Below, piece after piece: positions 47,920 through 59,729 of a stretch of 64,000 nt of DNA. Source of the DNA: Reticulitermes lucifugus (lineage: Eukaryota > Arthropoda > Insecta > Blattodea > Rhinotermitidae); NCBI GenBank assembly GCA_026260175.1, contig JAKCWW010001031.1, forward strand, positions 3,745 through 67,744, written 5' to 3'. The notes under the pieces are model-generated. The model did no database searches, was not told where the DNA came from, and saw nothing but the letters and a program-made list of their open reading frames with translations. The position numbers and the translations under genes were made by a program. Each line of letters begins with the position of its first letter. Within the stretch, counting starts at the first letter, position 1.

Positions 47920-49770
47920 GTGAGTTAAACTTAACACTGTAATGCCTTCTAACTTAATTTTTATGATCTAGGGAGCCTTGCTTATTGCACATTTCTCGTA
48001 TAATGGAGAAACAAACATAAAGCACAACTAAGGCACTGGGCGTGAAACGGTAAGACCCAGAACATTGAAGCTAGGAAGAATGTGTAAAGCAATAGAAATA
48101 AGCGAAGTGGTATGATGTACCGTTGTGGAGTATACGAAAGAAGAAACTATTGGTATTATGCAAAAGAATAAGTTATGATGGAAAGAAATAAAATAGGAAC
48201 TAAACACTCGGTTTTCTTAAAAGCGTTAATCTATATTAATTCGCAATAGAGCATGTCTAATGGACTTGTCTTCTATCGCTATTACCTGAAGAATGAAGTA
48301 GGATCGAAGAATGTGGCATCATTCGTAAATCCATAATACCCTACTTAAAGGTAGGCTGCATTTCATTTAAACGTTAGATAGATTTCCTGTAAGCCGCAAT
48401 AAAGCAAAGAGAAATAAAGGAAGTTTGTTAATTTATCTGCGCGGTATTTAAGCGATTATTTCTAAACTTGACAATACACGTTTTCTGGAGCAGGAAGCTT
48501 GGGAAACCAGCCAGAAGACAAAAGTCAGATGTGGTAACAAGAGTTACAGTATTACTTGAGTATCACAAGCACAAAGTTTATTTTAAGCGAGGAAGTTGTG
48601 TCTTGCATCCAACCCTCGATATTTCTTCTGTGATGTTTCAGAAAGGCGCCTTACTTCAAAGGCTCTAAGAACCAAGATTGCGTTTTTGTGTCACTTTAAC
48701 ATGTGGCAGAAGTCAGCGTAACTTTTTTCTACGTCGTCAAAACATCCTGTTGAATCACAGCATGGCAACGTAACTTTGAAGCATAGAGTTAGACAGTTTG
48801 TTAGTGCCTGTGTCTCAGAATAATAAAATATAACAATTGTCTATATTAGACACAGCTCACTAGTAGAATCCACCACTATATTCATAGTTACGATTTATGC
48901 ATGTGTAACAGCTGTTTATTCCAGTACATTGCAGTCTTATTGGACAACTATAGGTAAAGTTATCCCTGTAGACGCCATTGAGGCATATGGCGGAGTAGAT
49001 GTAAAGATACACTTATGTTTAACCTCTGCATTACTCGTATATGGAGCTGACTGGTCAGCATCACGTCAGGGTCACTTTACCATAGGGGAAATTGTCCTGC
49101 GTGAACAGGAAGTTGAGTGAATCCCAAGCAGTTTGGACGCTTTGGATTAGAAAAAATGAAGTTTACAACATTCAGGCATCAAAATGCACAATATTCTTCT
49201 ATAGATATTTATATTTATATCCATAATTACATTATATTTATATTATAATGCTCAATATGATACTATAATATAAATATCTAAGAAAGAACGTTGCGCATTT
49301 TGTTGGTTGAGTGCTGTGAACTGCTTATCGACAGTGTAAGGAACGAAAAGCATGAAGTTTAGAAAAAATCTTTTGCCTGGGCCACAATTGCCGTATAAGT
49401 GTTTCTGGAAGTGCACTGTACTCCAGGCCGTACAGACAGATACCGAAGCCAAAGATATTATTTCTGAGAGGACCTCGGATCGACAGCGACCGCTTAGTGC
49501 GCACTGAAAAAGAAGTGTCTGTCAGCACAGCAATAACCAGTCAGCTGATGACGAGACTTTGCAAGATGTAGATTGACTTCAGACAGGGGCATCTCCAAAA
49601 TAATTTTAGTGCCGTAATTAAAGCATTATCACAGAGCTTCATGATGCATTATGCACACTAGTATACTAACTTGTTTTAACATGAATTTAATTGAACGCTT
49701 TATGTATGTGAGATTTGAAGTTATCATGGCCGTGGCTACGAAGATTAATGTCTTCTGGCATGTGTTACGG
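47920..49770. other. No feature recognised
   Basis: AT-rich intron. TAGATATTTATATT at 49203 and its inverse near 49262-49280 form a loose AT-rich hairpin. Confidence 0.45.
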
Positions 49771-49911
49771 TGCAGCTTATTACATTTTGACGTTTCGAAA
49801 TAACCTGTTACCTATACATTCAGGGTTGTGTCTGAAAACGTTTGCACTGTGTATGCTTCAGTCGATAGAAAGGCCTTAATAGTCTCAGCGTATGATGTCC
49901 CTGTAAACTGC

Positions 49912-50105
49912 TACTATTACCAATACTAATATTGCTGCCACTACTCTTGCTCCTACCGCCACTACTACTACTACGACTACTAATACTAATACCACCACCA
50001 ATGCTACTACTACTACTGCTGCTGCTACTACTACTACTGCTGCTGCTAATACTACTACTACTGCTGATTCTACTACTAATACTACTACTGCTACTACCAC
50101 CATCA
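49912..50105. repeat. ACT/CTA trinucleotide microsatellite
   Basis: Nearly 200 bp of imperfect CTA/CTG/CTC triplets. The poly-leucine and poly-valine readings over it are artefacts. It ends about 10 bp before the SINE B copy at 50113. Confidence 0.95.
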
Positions 50106-50112
50106 CCCGTGA

Positions 50113-50335
50113 TAGTGTAGTCGGTGTAGCGACTTGCTACAGGCTACCCTTCCAGACCGACCCCGGGCCCACCGAGCCCACTGTACAATGGGTAGCGGGT
50201 CTCCTTCCCGGTGGTAAAACGGCCTGAGGATGTCTCTGACCATCCACGCCCTTCTAGCTCCGGGTTCGAGCGTGGGAAGTGCTATACTTCTACCTCCCCT
50301 CTGTGCCTGCTAGACATGTAATGGGACAGTTCTAC
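50113..50335 (+). repeat. SINE family B copy
   Basis: Head GTGTAGTCGGTGTAGCGACT, CAGACCGACCCCGGGCCCAC, GGTAGCGGGTCTCCTTCCCG, GGTAAAACGGCCTGAGG, GACCATCCACGCCCTTCTAG, CTCCGGGTTCGAG, CTATACTTCTACCTCCCCTC and TGTGCCTGCTAGACATGTAA. The head matches the copy at 59730. Confidence 0.85.
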
Positions 50336-50339
50336 CTTT

Positions 50340-51885
50340 TTACGACTACTACCACCACCACTTCACTGAATGTCAGAGTTGAGTGTTACCGTTCTGGATA
50401 TTCTGGGAGAGGAATACCGAAATATTGCCATGCAAGAAAACGGTGAATAAATATATTTGACGAGACTGGTCTTATACATTTATTACTGTAGGTTTACGAA
50501 AGGGATGTTAGGAAAAGCAACATTGTGAAACAGCTATTAATTTTATTTTCAGATAAAAAAGTTAACATAACATTTTGAATGCAAGGTAAAACCACCTTAT
50601 GTTTATGAAAATATCAAGCAAGTCAGTCATTCATGCGAACTGTAACATTATTATATTGCATATTGCGAATTCTAAAATGAAATTATTTTGTTTGAATTAT
50701 AACTAACGAAAGAGAACTGGGACTTTCGAATATTTTATAATCCCATATAACATCAAAGGTACTAGCATGAAAAGTATATTTTTATGACATTAAAATATTC
50801 TGTTTTGGGTACAACGACATAAAGACGTCTTCAAAAGAAAGACGCTCCACTCTCCCAGAGAGCGTGCAATTTTAACAACCATGCATATCGTCCCGCATCT
50901 CCGTAGTCGAGGAATTCTATTCACGACTTCTTTGAAAGATGTTTTCTTTTGAGTATTGCTTTATATTTTTCCACAAGTGTAATTATATCACTTGACAACA
51001 AGGTATTTTTAACAGTTTCGTACGTAACATTGTTATCTCATTATCTGCGTTAACTAGTTTTATTGTTAAAATACTGTTTCTGTTAAACGTTTTTATGTAG
51101 AAATGTGACGTTTCATTATTTTGGGTGGGATAGTGACGTATTCATATTTATACGTGTTATAACCGATATAGCACGCGTAAAGCGTTGAAAAATTAAGTGC
51201 AGTTACTCCTCCAAACGAAAGGTTTTATTTGACCTAAGGTTGGTCCTTGGACAACGTGCTATAGAGTGGTTCTTTCCGTAACATTGTTGAAATAAATTCA
51301 CAAATTCAACTACAGATTATGGGCAACAACCAAGAAACAGTAACCTTACTTCATAGCACCAGATTACTGATTGATCGTTAGGCTTATGAATGAATGAATG
51401 AATCTGCTTTTGAAATGAATGCTCTCAATAGAGAGAGGATAAGAAAATGTACGAACAGTCAGCAAACCGTCAACAGTGCTTAATAGATCGAATCGTATTT
51501 TCCATTTTATGTATTTATTAATTGTAAGATTGCAAACAAGTATAAACCAAATTGGAAGTACCCATTCTTCGCCCGAGATATGTTCAATTTCCCCGCCAAT
51601 GTCACATTGCATACTAGATACAACTATAAAAGTAAATTAATTTAAGAAATTAAATTTTGAGGTGCTCAGACAGTAATCGAATCTAGACTGGTAAAATCTC
51701 ATATACTAGAAGGAAATTGGTAAGAATATTTACTTGCAGTTAGCTGTAATAATAAAAAGGGCTTAAGTCCAAATTGCGCGCTAAAAATTAGTCGTACGGG
51801 AATATGAATGCAGTTTGGAATTTTTACTTAGTAGATCATCAAATTTATTGCTTTTATTCAAGCTGATTAATTCTGGAAACCTCCT
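50340..51885. other. No feature recognised
   Basis: AT-rich intron. Short GAAT repeat at 51386-51403. Confidence 0.5.
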
Positions 51886-51892
51886 GTAAAAA

Positions 51893-52043
51893 GGGTACCA
51901 GATCTCTTTCTCGTGGGTACAGACGCCGGGGCGTGGCGCTCACCCCACCCCTTCTAGCTCCGAGATCGAGTATGGGTATAATTATACCTCTACCTCCCTC
52001 TTATGCCTACTTGGCATGTAATCGTGCAGTCTTCACTCAAGTT
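51893..52043 (+). repeat. SINE family B copy, 5'-truncated
   Basis: GTAAAAAGGGTACCAGATCT, TTTCTCGTGGGTACAGACGC, CACCCCTTCTAGCTCCGAG, TATACCTCTACCTCCCTCTT and ATGCCTACTTGGCATGTAAT. The tRNA head is missing. It ends where the left arm of the next inverted repeat begins. Confidence 0.8.
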
Positions 52044-52045
52044 TT

Positions 52046-53117
52046 ACATTCGTCCAAAGTATATTAAACACGCCTTCTTACAAATACAATAATATGTGCA
52101 CACTTTTTGTGAATATATTTACTTGAATTTCTTATTATATGATTTTATATAAAAGGAGTTTTTTAAATTAACTATATAGTTTAATATACAGTCGTGTTCG
52201 TTACATATTAAGAGGCCTATACACCATGTTTTAAAATCTTTCCATCTTTGTGCGATATACCGTCTATATGTGTATATCCAGTCTTAACTGCGGTATGTAA
52301 AAGGGAAAGCAATCTCTGGACAGGCCTTGAGGGCTCTAAGACGCTACGGCTCCCAGAAATTCTATATAATATGCACAGGATGGTGGCAAGGTTGTCAACC
52401 CTACGCACCAGCCACCTTTACCCTCCCATGAGATAACCCTGGTACTCATTTCTGATAGAGGGTGAGTAGACCCCAGGGACATAGTGCGGCCAGAAGGATT
52501 AAGTAAATGAACAATCCCAATGACCCCATAGGGAATGGAACCCGCGTCCTTTCGGCTTGTATCGCAGTGCCTAAATCAACTGAGCCACCGCATACCCCGA
52601 CTGCAGTTTATGTTACATTAAAACGTCCACACATTTTGTGTTACAGTCTCTTTTTTGCAGTGACATAAACAACGTAAAGATGTGACCCTCCTATCACAGT
52701 CGTGGTTCTTTTTGTGGGTGCGTTAGCCAGTAAATTATAATGTGCGTCGGTTTATTTAATAAAGTGTGGAAACACGCTGTACTTCCGCCTTCAGTGGTCA
52801 TCGATGTGTCTTCGTCCAACATTTCTGGCACTGTGCTCTTTGAACACATAATATATGAATATTTTAGTATAATTTATACTATAATTAAGACGAGGGTATA
52901 CTGAGCAAATATGGAGAGATTTTAACAATATGGTGTGTAAACAGTTTTTAGCTACTATATAACGGACATAACTATATATTAAGGTATAGAATACTTTATT
53001 TTAAAATACTTGCTTTACATAAAATCATATAATAAGAAATTCAAACAAGTTTTTAGATACACAAAGATGTGCACATATATTTATATGAAGACTTGTTTCT
53101 TATGTTTTGGACGAATA
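52046..53117. repeat. Long Penelope-type inverted repeat with SINE A nested inside
   Basis: Left arm 52046-52205 and right arm 52958-53117 are inverted, diverged copies: TTCGTCCAAA, ATATGTGCACA, TTGAATTTCTTATTATATGA and TTTTAT occur in the left arm and, reversed, in the right. A hammerhead-like motif sits 28 bp beyond the right arm (53145-53180). The SINE A copy at 52305-52598 lies between the arms. Confidence 0.7.
52305..52598 (-). repeat. SINE family A copy
   Basis: Minus reading: GGGGTATGCGGTGGCTCAGT (A box), GGACGCGGGTTCCATTCCC (B box), GGTCATTGGGATTGTTC, CGCACTATGTCCCTGGGG, GAAATGAGTACCAGGGTTAT, GGTGCGTAGGGTTGACAAC and TAGAGCCCTCAAGGCCTGTC. Confidence 0.85.
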
Positions 53118-53144
53118 TAATGACTTCAGTAATGTTATGAGTAG

Positions 53145-53180
53145 CGTTGCTGAAGATGGCATAAATTCCGAAACTCGTAG
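53145..53180 (+). ncRNA. Hammerhead-like motif, core kept
   Basis: CTGAAGA (exact core), T, a minimal GG with CC-like stem II (GGC, ATAAATT, CC), GAAAC, TCGTA. Stem II is very short. Confidence 0.45.
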
Positions 53181-53184
53181 GAGC

Positions 53185-56100
53185 CAAAAAATGAAATGTA
53201 GCTGTGGTCTATGACTTCGGTGCTTTGTTGGAAATACCATTAGTCAAGTCTGTGGTACATGGTAAAAATGCATTATAAAGGACTTGTAAGGAGTTAGGCC
53301 TATATATGATAAGGTTAAACACGTCATAAATTTCGAAAGTCGTACATTAATAGAAGAAACGTCAAGATTTATTTTAAGTGATTGGGTCATTTCGGAGGAG
53401 ATATTGAAAAGTATCGTAGTTTATGCAGCCAATTAGAATGTGCCGAATTGCGGGAATATCCTTGCATGATTTGCAGTACTTAATAACAGATGTCGGTGAG
53501 CCAGTCTATAATCTCTGATCTGTAGACAAGTGACGATAGCTTCCCTGCGGGTGGCTCGTACGAACATCTCCACGTACATTATTTGTGTTTTTCCTCCCGC
53601 TGATTTCTAGTTTAATAAATGGCAAGAGACCAAAAAGTTTTATTAACTAAATGTAAGCTAGAAAATCCGGTACATTCTCTGGGTCTATTTCATTACTTAG
53701 AATGGTAGAGAAGAGTAAAGTATTACACCTGAACCTGGGGCAACATGGCAGTTCACTGACTCATGTAATTTTGTTCAAATACATAGGGAAATTTGTGCCC
53801 AGTTTACAGCTGAAACTATTTCCGGGGAGCAGCCATTTTGTGGTTCCCTAGCTGATGATGACATTCTTCGCCTTATACATAACACAGACTGTTTATTGCT
53901 GTGTTCACAAGAGCACACAACTAGTTCCTATCTTATTGGTGAAACTAATTTAAAAATGATAAATGCTTTTCGTGGGCTTAGCGTGGTAAAGGAAAAGAAT
54001 TTTGTGTTTAGACAGCCCGATAAAGAGCACAAAGCTACACAAAAGAAGGTAGAAATGACAAGGGAAGGCAAACTGACATAAAATGTGTCATTTTTTACAA
54101 CTTGCTTCCTTTTCCTGTTTTCTTTATTCCTGGAGCAACGCAGAATCATGAAAGAGACTCGAGAAGAAGGGTTTCTCTTCCGGCAACAAATCCTAAACGC
54201 AACACACTGATCGTGCTTCCATAATCTCATACACAAAGAAATTTCTTTTTCTCCTCGTACACATAAGACAGCTGATTCATTGCTTTTACGCATTACAACA
54301 GAAAATTTCTGGGCACTGAATATATCCTTTCAACATGGAATCAATATCTGACGTATCTCTGAAAAAAGCGATTTCCGTAACAAGAAATCTCTTAAATATA
54401 TCGAATTTCCATTTTTTACTTGTACTATTACAGTTTCTTTATCGATGTTTGTGCCTTTTCCTATACCTTTTGTGTCATAAACTGGGAACCGTTTTTCATA
54501 ATCCTTAGTGCAGTGTCCTAATGGAATTGCCCTGTTCAGCTGTCTCCAGTACGGGGTGATGTAATGTTATTTTACTCGTTTCAGCACTTAGTGATGGAGC
54601 CTCAGTTTCCACCCTCTGTGATGCGATGGCGATGCAGGCTCTTTGTTGTTTGTACTGGTGTAGTTCTTATGTTCATTCCACTACTGCCACCTGTTATGCA
54701 TTCCGTCGTATTAGATTCAGGCTCTAATCATACCTACATAGTTCCTTCCATTCTTCCTTCCTTCCTTCCTTCCTGCATTAATTAATTCAGAACTTGCTTA
54801 GTATTGAGGCCTTGTATGTCATGGATAGTGGTACAACGGATTCAGGAAGAGATTACGATGTTAAAAAATTTCGAACGAGAAACTGTGAATAGGAATTTAG
54901 ACACCCAATTTTCTTCATAAATTTGCACTCATACGAGGATACTAGCGTGAATCCTGTATTATCAATTACGAACTTTCGTTACGTTTCTGTTTGTAAATTT
55001 CCCAGCATATAATCAAATTGCCTGATACTTGTCGGAAAATAAATTATTATCATAGACGGCTTCAAAAGTTTCGCGACTAACGGTTTCTTTAATAGTTATG
55101 TACATCTATATATGTAGCATACGGATGTACGCATTTATTTCAATAACATTAATGCGAAATACAGACAATATGAACAATATTTCTCTTTTGAAATAGGAAA
55201 CAAGTAATATGACAGTAATGAAGGCATACTGTATCCTAGTGTTTCATGTTGATTTATTGCCGACATCAATTCTGTGGCGACGGGCCAGTCACAACAGACA
55301 TATTAGCTGTCTTCAAAAGTTTCCAGTATACTTTTGTCTCATTATGCCCTCTTTTTCGTTTCCAATACTTTCGTACTAAGGCAGGAATTGCCTTTGGATC
55401 AGTCTGTAATTCTACTTGCATCTGAAGAATATCTGAATTTTTGCATCTTATCTATTTGAAGCCTTAAATAAATGTAAGGAATAGTTACTAAAGGAAGCTT
55501 CTACATTACAAAAGGGTACTTCACAAAGCCGGCTAGCCAATGATGTTTAGGAAAATAAGTTAATTGTTTTTAAATTCTAAAGGCGGCAGTGTATGTGTTA
55601 ACCAGCGTGCTTCAAGTAGTACTGTGCAAATGATTGCTAGCAATTATGGCAAAATTGTGCTCGTATGCGTACGTGCAGAAACAATTATGCATGTGTATAG
55701 AGACCTATTTCTTATTCTGTTGAAATAATGGTTCAGAATTCTTTATACTCGTAGAATATATACGTTTCTTAGGGTAAGTTATATAATACTTTATGTGTCG
55801 CACAACCGACGAAGTGTTGCATATTGTAGCATAGGTGAATATTGTAGCATAGGTTGTAGAACTAATAGAGAATACTAATTACAGGGATTATTAATTAAGG
55901 TTACAGTATCTAATATAATTTTATTCCGAATACTGGAAACAAATTTTACCAGACAACTGAAGCAACATCTCAGTGTGTGATCAGTACAACTCCAACGTTA
56001 ACCCGCAGTTATCAGTAGCAGACATATGACGAAGTCCACTACTAGCCCTCGAGTTCAATATACAGCATTAAAAAAAAAAAAGGAATAATACCGAGACGGA

Positions 56101-56475
56101 GCAAGGTTCCTCCCAAGTGGACTATCTTATGTGATGGAAATTTCTAGATGACGAAGGCGTAAACATAATCATATAAAAACCTATGTAACGCCCAACCTAG
56201 GGCTTTTTGTCATTCTGAGATCCCAGCTTCATGCAGGAGATGGGCTGTTCTCTCTAAGAGCCGGTACTGCTCCAGCTCAGGCAGAGGAGTAATACATTTT
56301 CTTGAATCCTGTGTTCGGCTATTTTAGCCTATTACTTTGTAATAAATATTTTTTAGCTGCAGTGACAAGCATTATTCATAGAACAGCAGCACCTACATTC
56401 CCAAGAAGGATCCGCTCGCCTTAGCCAACCTGTAAATCCTAGCTCAGGATACAACAGAAGAATACTTCCAACATT
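53185..56475. other. No gene recognised; short TTCC repeat
   Basis: AT-rich intron. TTCC microsatellite at 54741-54775. Minus ORF 53928-54293 (121 codons) and plus ORF 53896-54081 have no recognised domain. Confidence 0.45.
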
Positions 56476-56479
56476 TTGC

Positions 56480-56715
56480 TTGCAAAGCTTGAATGGAAGC
56501 GACGACTTGGGATACCTAGGCATCGATAAGAGGATAATATTAAAATTGATGTTACAGAAATAGAATATGACGATATTGATGGAATTCGTATGGTTTAGGA
56601 TAGAAAACAGTGGCGGGTTCTTTTGAATATGGCTATGAGCTTTCAGCTTCCATGACAGGCGAAAAATTTCAGGATACAGTGACCAACGATTAGCTTCTCA
56701 CGAAGAGCTTTATTC
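56480..56715 (+). mobile_element. RTE-like LINE 3' fragment
   Basis: Frame LEWKRRLGIPRHR, stop, EDNIKIDVTEIEYDDIDGIR, MV, stop, DRKQWRVLLNMAMSFQLP, which follows GKRP.GRPR.RWEDNIKMDL, then W...AQDRD.WRALVN.AMN..VP. Dead copy. Confidence 0.8.
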
Positions 56716-57900
56716 TGTTTGGTTGTTATAAATCCTAATTATAATTTGAGTGGTATATAGGCCTACGTAATGGAATTGTGTACAAATGTTTGTTTAGAAC
56801 ATAGCCACAACGCGTACATACAGGAACACAATACGTTTAACATAATTGTACTTTCAAATTTCAATAAAGATCCATGAACCTTGCTCTTGTTTCAGACACT
56901 TTATAAGGAGAAACCAGGAAATGTGCACGTCACGTCCCTTAACATTTCTGCTGGCTTCTAATCATTGTTAAGGTTGACAGCTGTGTTAGTGCATGTAGAT
57001 CATGAATAATGGTGCAGTGGGAGACAGGCTTAAGGCTTAGAGGAGCGTGACCCATATTACAGGCAACCCTCAGTGTTATGGACATGCACATGAACAATCC
57101 GAATTTAGAAGGAAGCTAGCTGGCATCGATCCGTTTCCAGAGAACAGACTTACATTGACCGCAGTGTGGATACTTTCGTTCGTGTACGTTAAAATCTAAT
57201 CACTTCTGAAGCCAGCATAGCATAACAGATGTGTCACCTCCATGTTCTGGGACCTTGAGCACACAAAATCCAATTCAACAGGCACCGTACTCTTCGTTGA
57301 TTGAATTTATTATGTCAGAACTTGAACGAAATTTCAACTGTCTAGAAACTTCATTAGAAGTACAATTTCGTGTTTATTGACTGAACTGTTCGTCTCTTGG
57401 CATGAACTTCAGGATCTTGCAGTCTCTAGTGTAATAAAAGTAGGAACACTGGGCCTTGGTTTGGATATATAACAAAATTAACGAGGAAACTCAGTGGTTT
57501 TGAATTGAATGCACTGTAGGTGAAACAGATTTTTTATGTTACTTGTTTGCAGGTTGTTCGAATATACGAAGCATTAATGAGCAAATTTTAATATTTAATG
57601 GAACGAATAAATATAGCAGTGTGTCAATAAAATGTCCGCACTTGAAAATGAAGTACCATGAATTTCATTTTCAACTGTATTTTATGCCACAAAACGTAGA
57701 GTGCCACAGCCCTTCACATTTCATAGCAAAATGTAGAAAATAAGCTGGTGTTGACTAAATTGGGGACACTGATTGTAAAAATTGTAGTCAAGAAGTAGTA
57801 CAAGCAGATTTTATTTATCTTCTCTTCTTATTTAATTTATTTAATTTATATTTATATTATTGAGCAACCCTGTCATGAAAATTATTTTTTTTATTTTTTC
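56716..57900. other. No feature recognised
   Basis: AT-rich intron, ending in a very AT-rich stretch at 57815-57900. Confidence 0.5.
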
Positions 57901-57906
57901 GTGTAA

Positions 57907-58072
57907 TGGAGCACCGGTGGAATGAAACTGACAGGGAAAACCGAAGTACTCGGGGAGAAACTTGTCCCAGTGCCACTTTTTCCACCACAAATCCCAAATT
58001 GACTGACCCGGGATCGAACCCGGGCCTCCGTGGTGTGAGGCCGGCGACTAGCAGCCTGAGCCATGGCACGAA
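57907..58072 (-). repeat. SINE family C copy, best preserved
   Basis: Minus reading: GTGCCATGGCTCAGGCTGCT (A box), GAGGCCCGGGTTCGATCCCG (perfect B box), GTCAGTCAATTTGGGATTTG, GGTGGAAAAAGTGGCACTGG, GACAAGTTTCTCCCCGAG and CCTGTCAGTTTCATTCCACC. Confidence 0.9.
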
Positions 58073-58261
58073 CTCATGCACACTCACTAAACACCAGTTC
58101 TGGCATTATTCACTAAGCGATGTTCAATTTTATTGCAGTTTGTGAGCCGCTCAACCACTTGTCACGAAACTAGAAGTGAACAATATACAATTTAAGTGGC
58201 AGGTGACGGAATTTATTCCAGGCAGACAAACAAGCCATTTTCTATGTGGAGGTAACTTCGT

Positions 58262-58305
58262 CATCCTGACGATGGACCCAGCAGATTCCTCCGAAAAGTC
58301 GGTGT
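58262..58305 (+). ncRNA. Hammerhead-like motif, core kept
   Basis: CATC, CTGACGA (exact core), T, GGA...TCC (stem II), GAAAAGTC, GGTG. CATC pairs with GGTG, one pair being G-T. The stem III palindrome ACGT reads AAGT here. Confidence 0.45.
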
Positions 58306-58574
58306 TGTCAACTCGGGAGGTACACGGTGCCGAATTCAGGAAGGCTGTCATTTGTACATGGGCCTCGGAAAACATGTAACCCGAATTCTTGTTCATAATT
58401 TTTATTGAAAAGTTTTCTGAACGTACCAAATATCCAATGCTATGATTAATTTTCCATTCAACTTACCTTTTACGTAGAATATTGCCATTAGGAAAGCCCC
58501 AACAAGATTTTCTGCGTAAAACCATAATATAAAGCTATCACTACAGAGACCTCAACAGGGCGTTAGGGTTCCAG

Positions 58575-58800
58575 GAGGTTGAGGCTCCCAGGGTTTCTAG
58601 ACAACCGGCACATGAAGGTTGCAAGGTTGTCAGCCCTACGCACCGACCACCTTAACCNNNNNNNNNNNNNNNNNNNNNNNNNNNNNNNNNNNNNNNNNNN
58701 NNCACCCTCAGGAGATATACCTGTTACTAATTTCTGTTAGAGGTTGAGTGGACCCCAGGGCCATAGTGCGGCCGGTAGGATTAAATAAAACCAAGGAATT
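58575..58800 (-). repeat. SINE family A copy broken by an assembly gap
   Basis: CAGCCCTACGCACCGACCAC, then the N run, then GAGATATACCTGTTACTAAT, TTCTGTTAGAGGTTGAGTGG, ACCCCAGGGCCATAGTGCGG and CCGGTAGGATTAAAT match the inverted SINE A at 52305. The tRNA head is missing. Confidence 0.8.
58658..58702. other. Assembly gap, 45 Ns
   Basis: Run of N. Comparison with the intact SINE A at 52305 suggests only a short stretch of SINE sequence is missing. Confidence 1.
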
Positions 58801-59170
58801 TCTCGTATAGATGAATAACAATTCATTTTTCTATAAATGTCGTGTACTACAAAGTTAGTTACATAAACGTCACAAGAAACTGAATTGAGGTGTGTCCGCT
58901 GCTGGAACTTAACCGTTTAAATCCGAATGGTAACTATATATACTGTTCTGTCTACTGCAACAGTCATTAACTGGGCAATTTGCCACAAAGTTGTTGCTAT
59001 TTTCGTATAATTCTCACTGATTATTTACCTAGTCAACAGCAACCAGTTGACCTTTGTAAAGGAAAAGGACTGTGTTCTCTGTATAAACTGTATAAGCTTA
59101 GCAATTGAGAGCGTCGTTAAACAAAACACTGTTCTCTGCCTCTCCCTCACCCTTAAATTAATGTACTCAC

Positions 59171-59370
59171 AACGCCGTTCCCGAACTTTCTGACCCCACA
59201 TGGGAGCGTAGTGGTGCTGGCTGTCTGGGCGGTGACCACAGTAGAGTTGTCGGTGGTGAAGATCGACGAAGTACCGGCGTTCTGCACCAAGTTCCCGGCC
59301 TCTGCCGCCCTGTGTTTGGAACTCCTATGGTTTTCATAACTACGCTCTTCCCGCACGAGAATGCTGGAGT
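59171..59370 (-). CDS. Dpr-family Ig protein, internal exon A (start of first Ig domain)
   Basis: Internal exon of 200 bp, 66 codons plus 2 nt. On the minus strand a pyrimidine-rich stretch ending in TGTCTGTTTCAG precedes it (acceptor AG at 59372-59371) and a perfect donor GTGAGT follows (59170-59165). It opens in phase 1 and closes in phase 0. The first 37 or so residues are hydrophilic and unrecognised. Then comes FTTDNSTVVTAQ, the threonine-rich A-strand entry of the first V-set domain with an NST glycosylation sequon, then LPC, the B-strand cysteine, then VRKFGNGV. This is the usual Dpr pattern (TVTAQ.G..A.LPC.VR..GN). Dpr proteins are two-Ig-domain neuronal surface proteins that bind DIP partners and help choose synaptic partners. 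The exon is far more GC-rich than its surroundings. Signal peptide and earlier exons are not seen. Identity is seen in sequence; partner binding is family knowledge. Confidence 0.93.
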
Positions 59371-59729
59371 CTGAAACAGACATTGGGCAACAAATTGCGA
59401 GTCAGCCTTCGAAACAATCTTCTGTCCAATCAAAATTTATATCTAGTTAATTCAGGAATGGGATATCATATTGTGCTGGGTCTGGACGAAATCCTGTGGG
59501 ACTGAGCTTAGCGGCGAAGTAGTTAGCCTTTGCAAACAGCATTCCAGACATCCCAGTTCTAATCTGTACTCGTCTCCGCACCAGTTCAGTGGAACCAAGG
59601 ATCAATTAAGGGAGGGTACAAACCTGCTTCCCCTCCCCCTCCCCCCCAAAGCAGGGGACTTTAAGGTGTGCAACTCCGGCCATTACTTGTGACAACAGAA
59701 GGAAAGAGCACCAATCAAGGTTGGCCGAG

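Larger units (their letters stand above)
12368..59170 (-). other. Phase-0 intron of the Dpr gene, about 46.8 kb
   Basis: Bounded by the exon A donor (GTGAGT) and the exon B acceptor (CTTTTCTGCAG), both on the minus strand. All SINEs, LINEs and other repeats between these points are intronic. No additional exon with conserved coding content and splice sites was recognised inside. Whether alternative exons, enhancers or small RNAs lie here cannot be told from one sequence. Confidence 0.85.

Noticed and set aside
49775-49812. Further hammerhead-like motif on the minus strand (CGAAACGTC with CTGAATG)
   Set aside because: The core region does not match CUGANGA; only the GAAACGTC half is convincing.
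49885-50120. Poly-valine and poly-leucine ORFs on both strands
   Set aside because: Translations of a trinucleotide microsatellite.
53928-54293. 121-codon minus-strand ORF
   Set aside because: No domain or splice signal recognised; composition like the surrounding intron.
57857-58145. ORFs on both strands at 57857-58145
   Set aside because: They lie over the SINE C copy and reflect its GC-rich tRNA-like head.
59480-59700. Possible tRNA-like head near CCCAGTTCTAATC
   Set aside because: A box unclear and no shared body with SINE families A to E.
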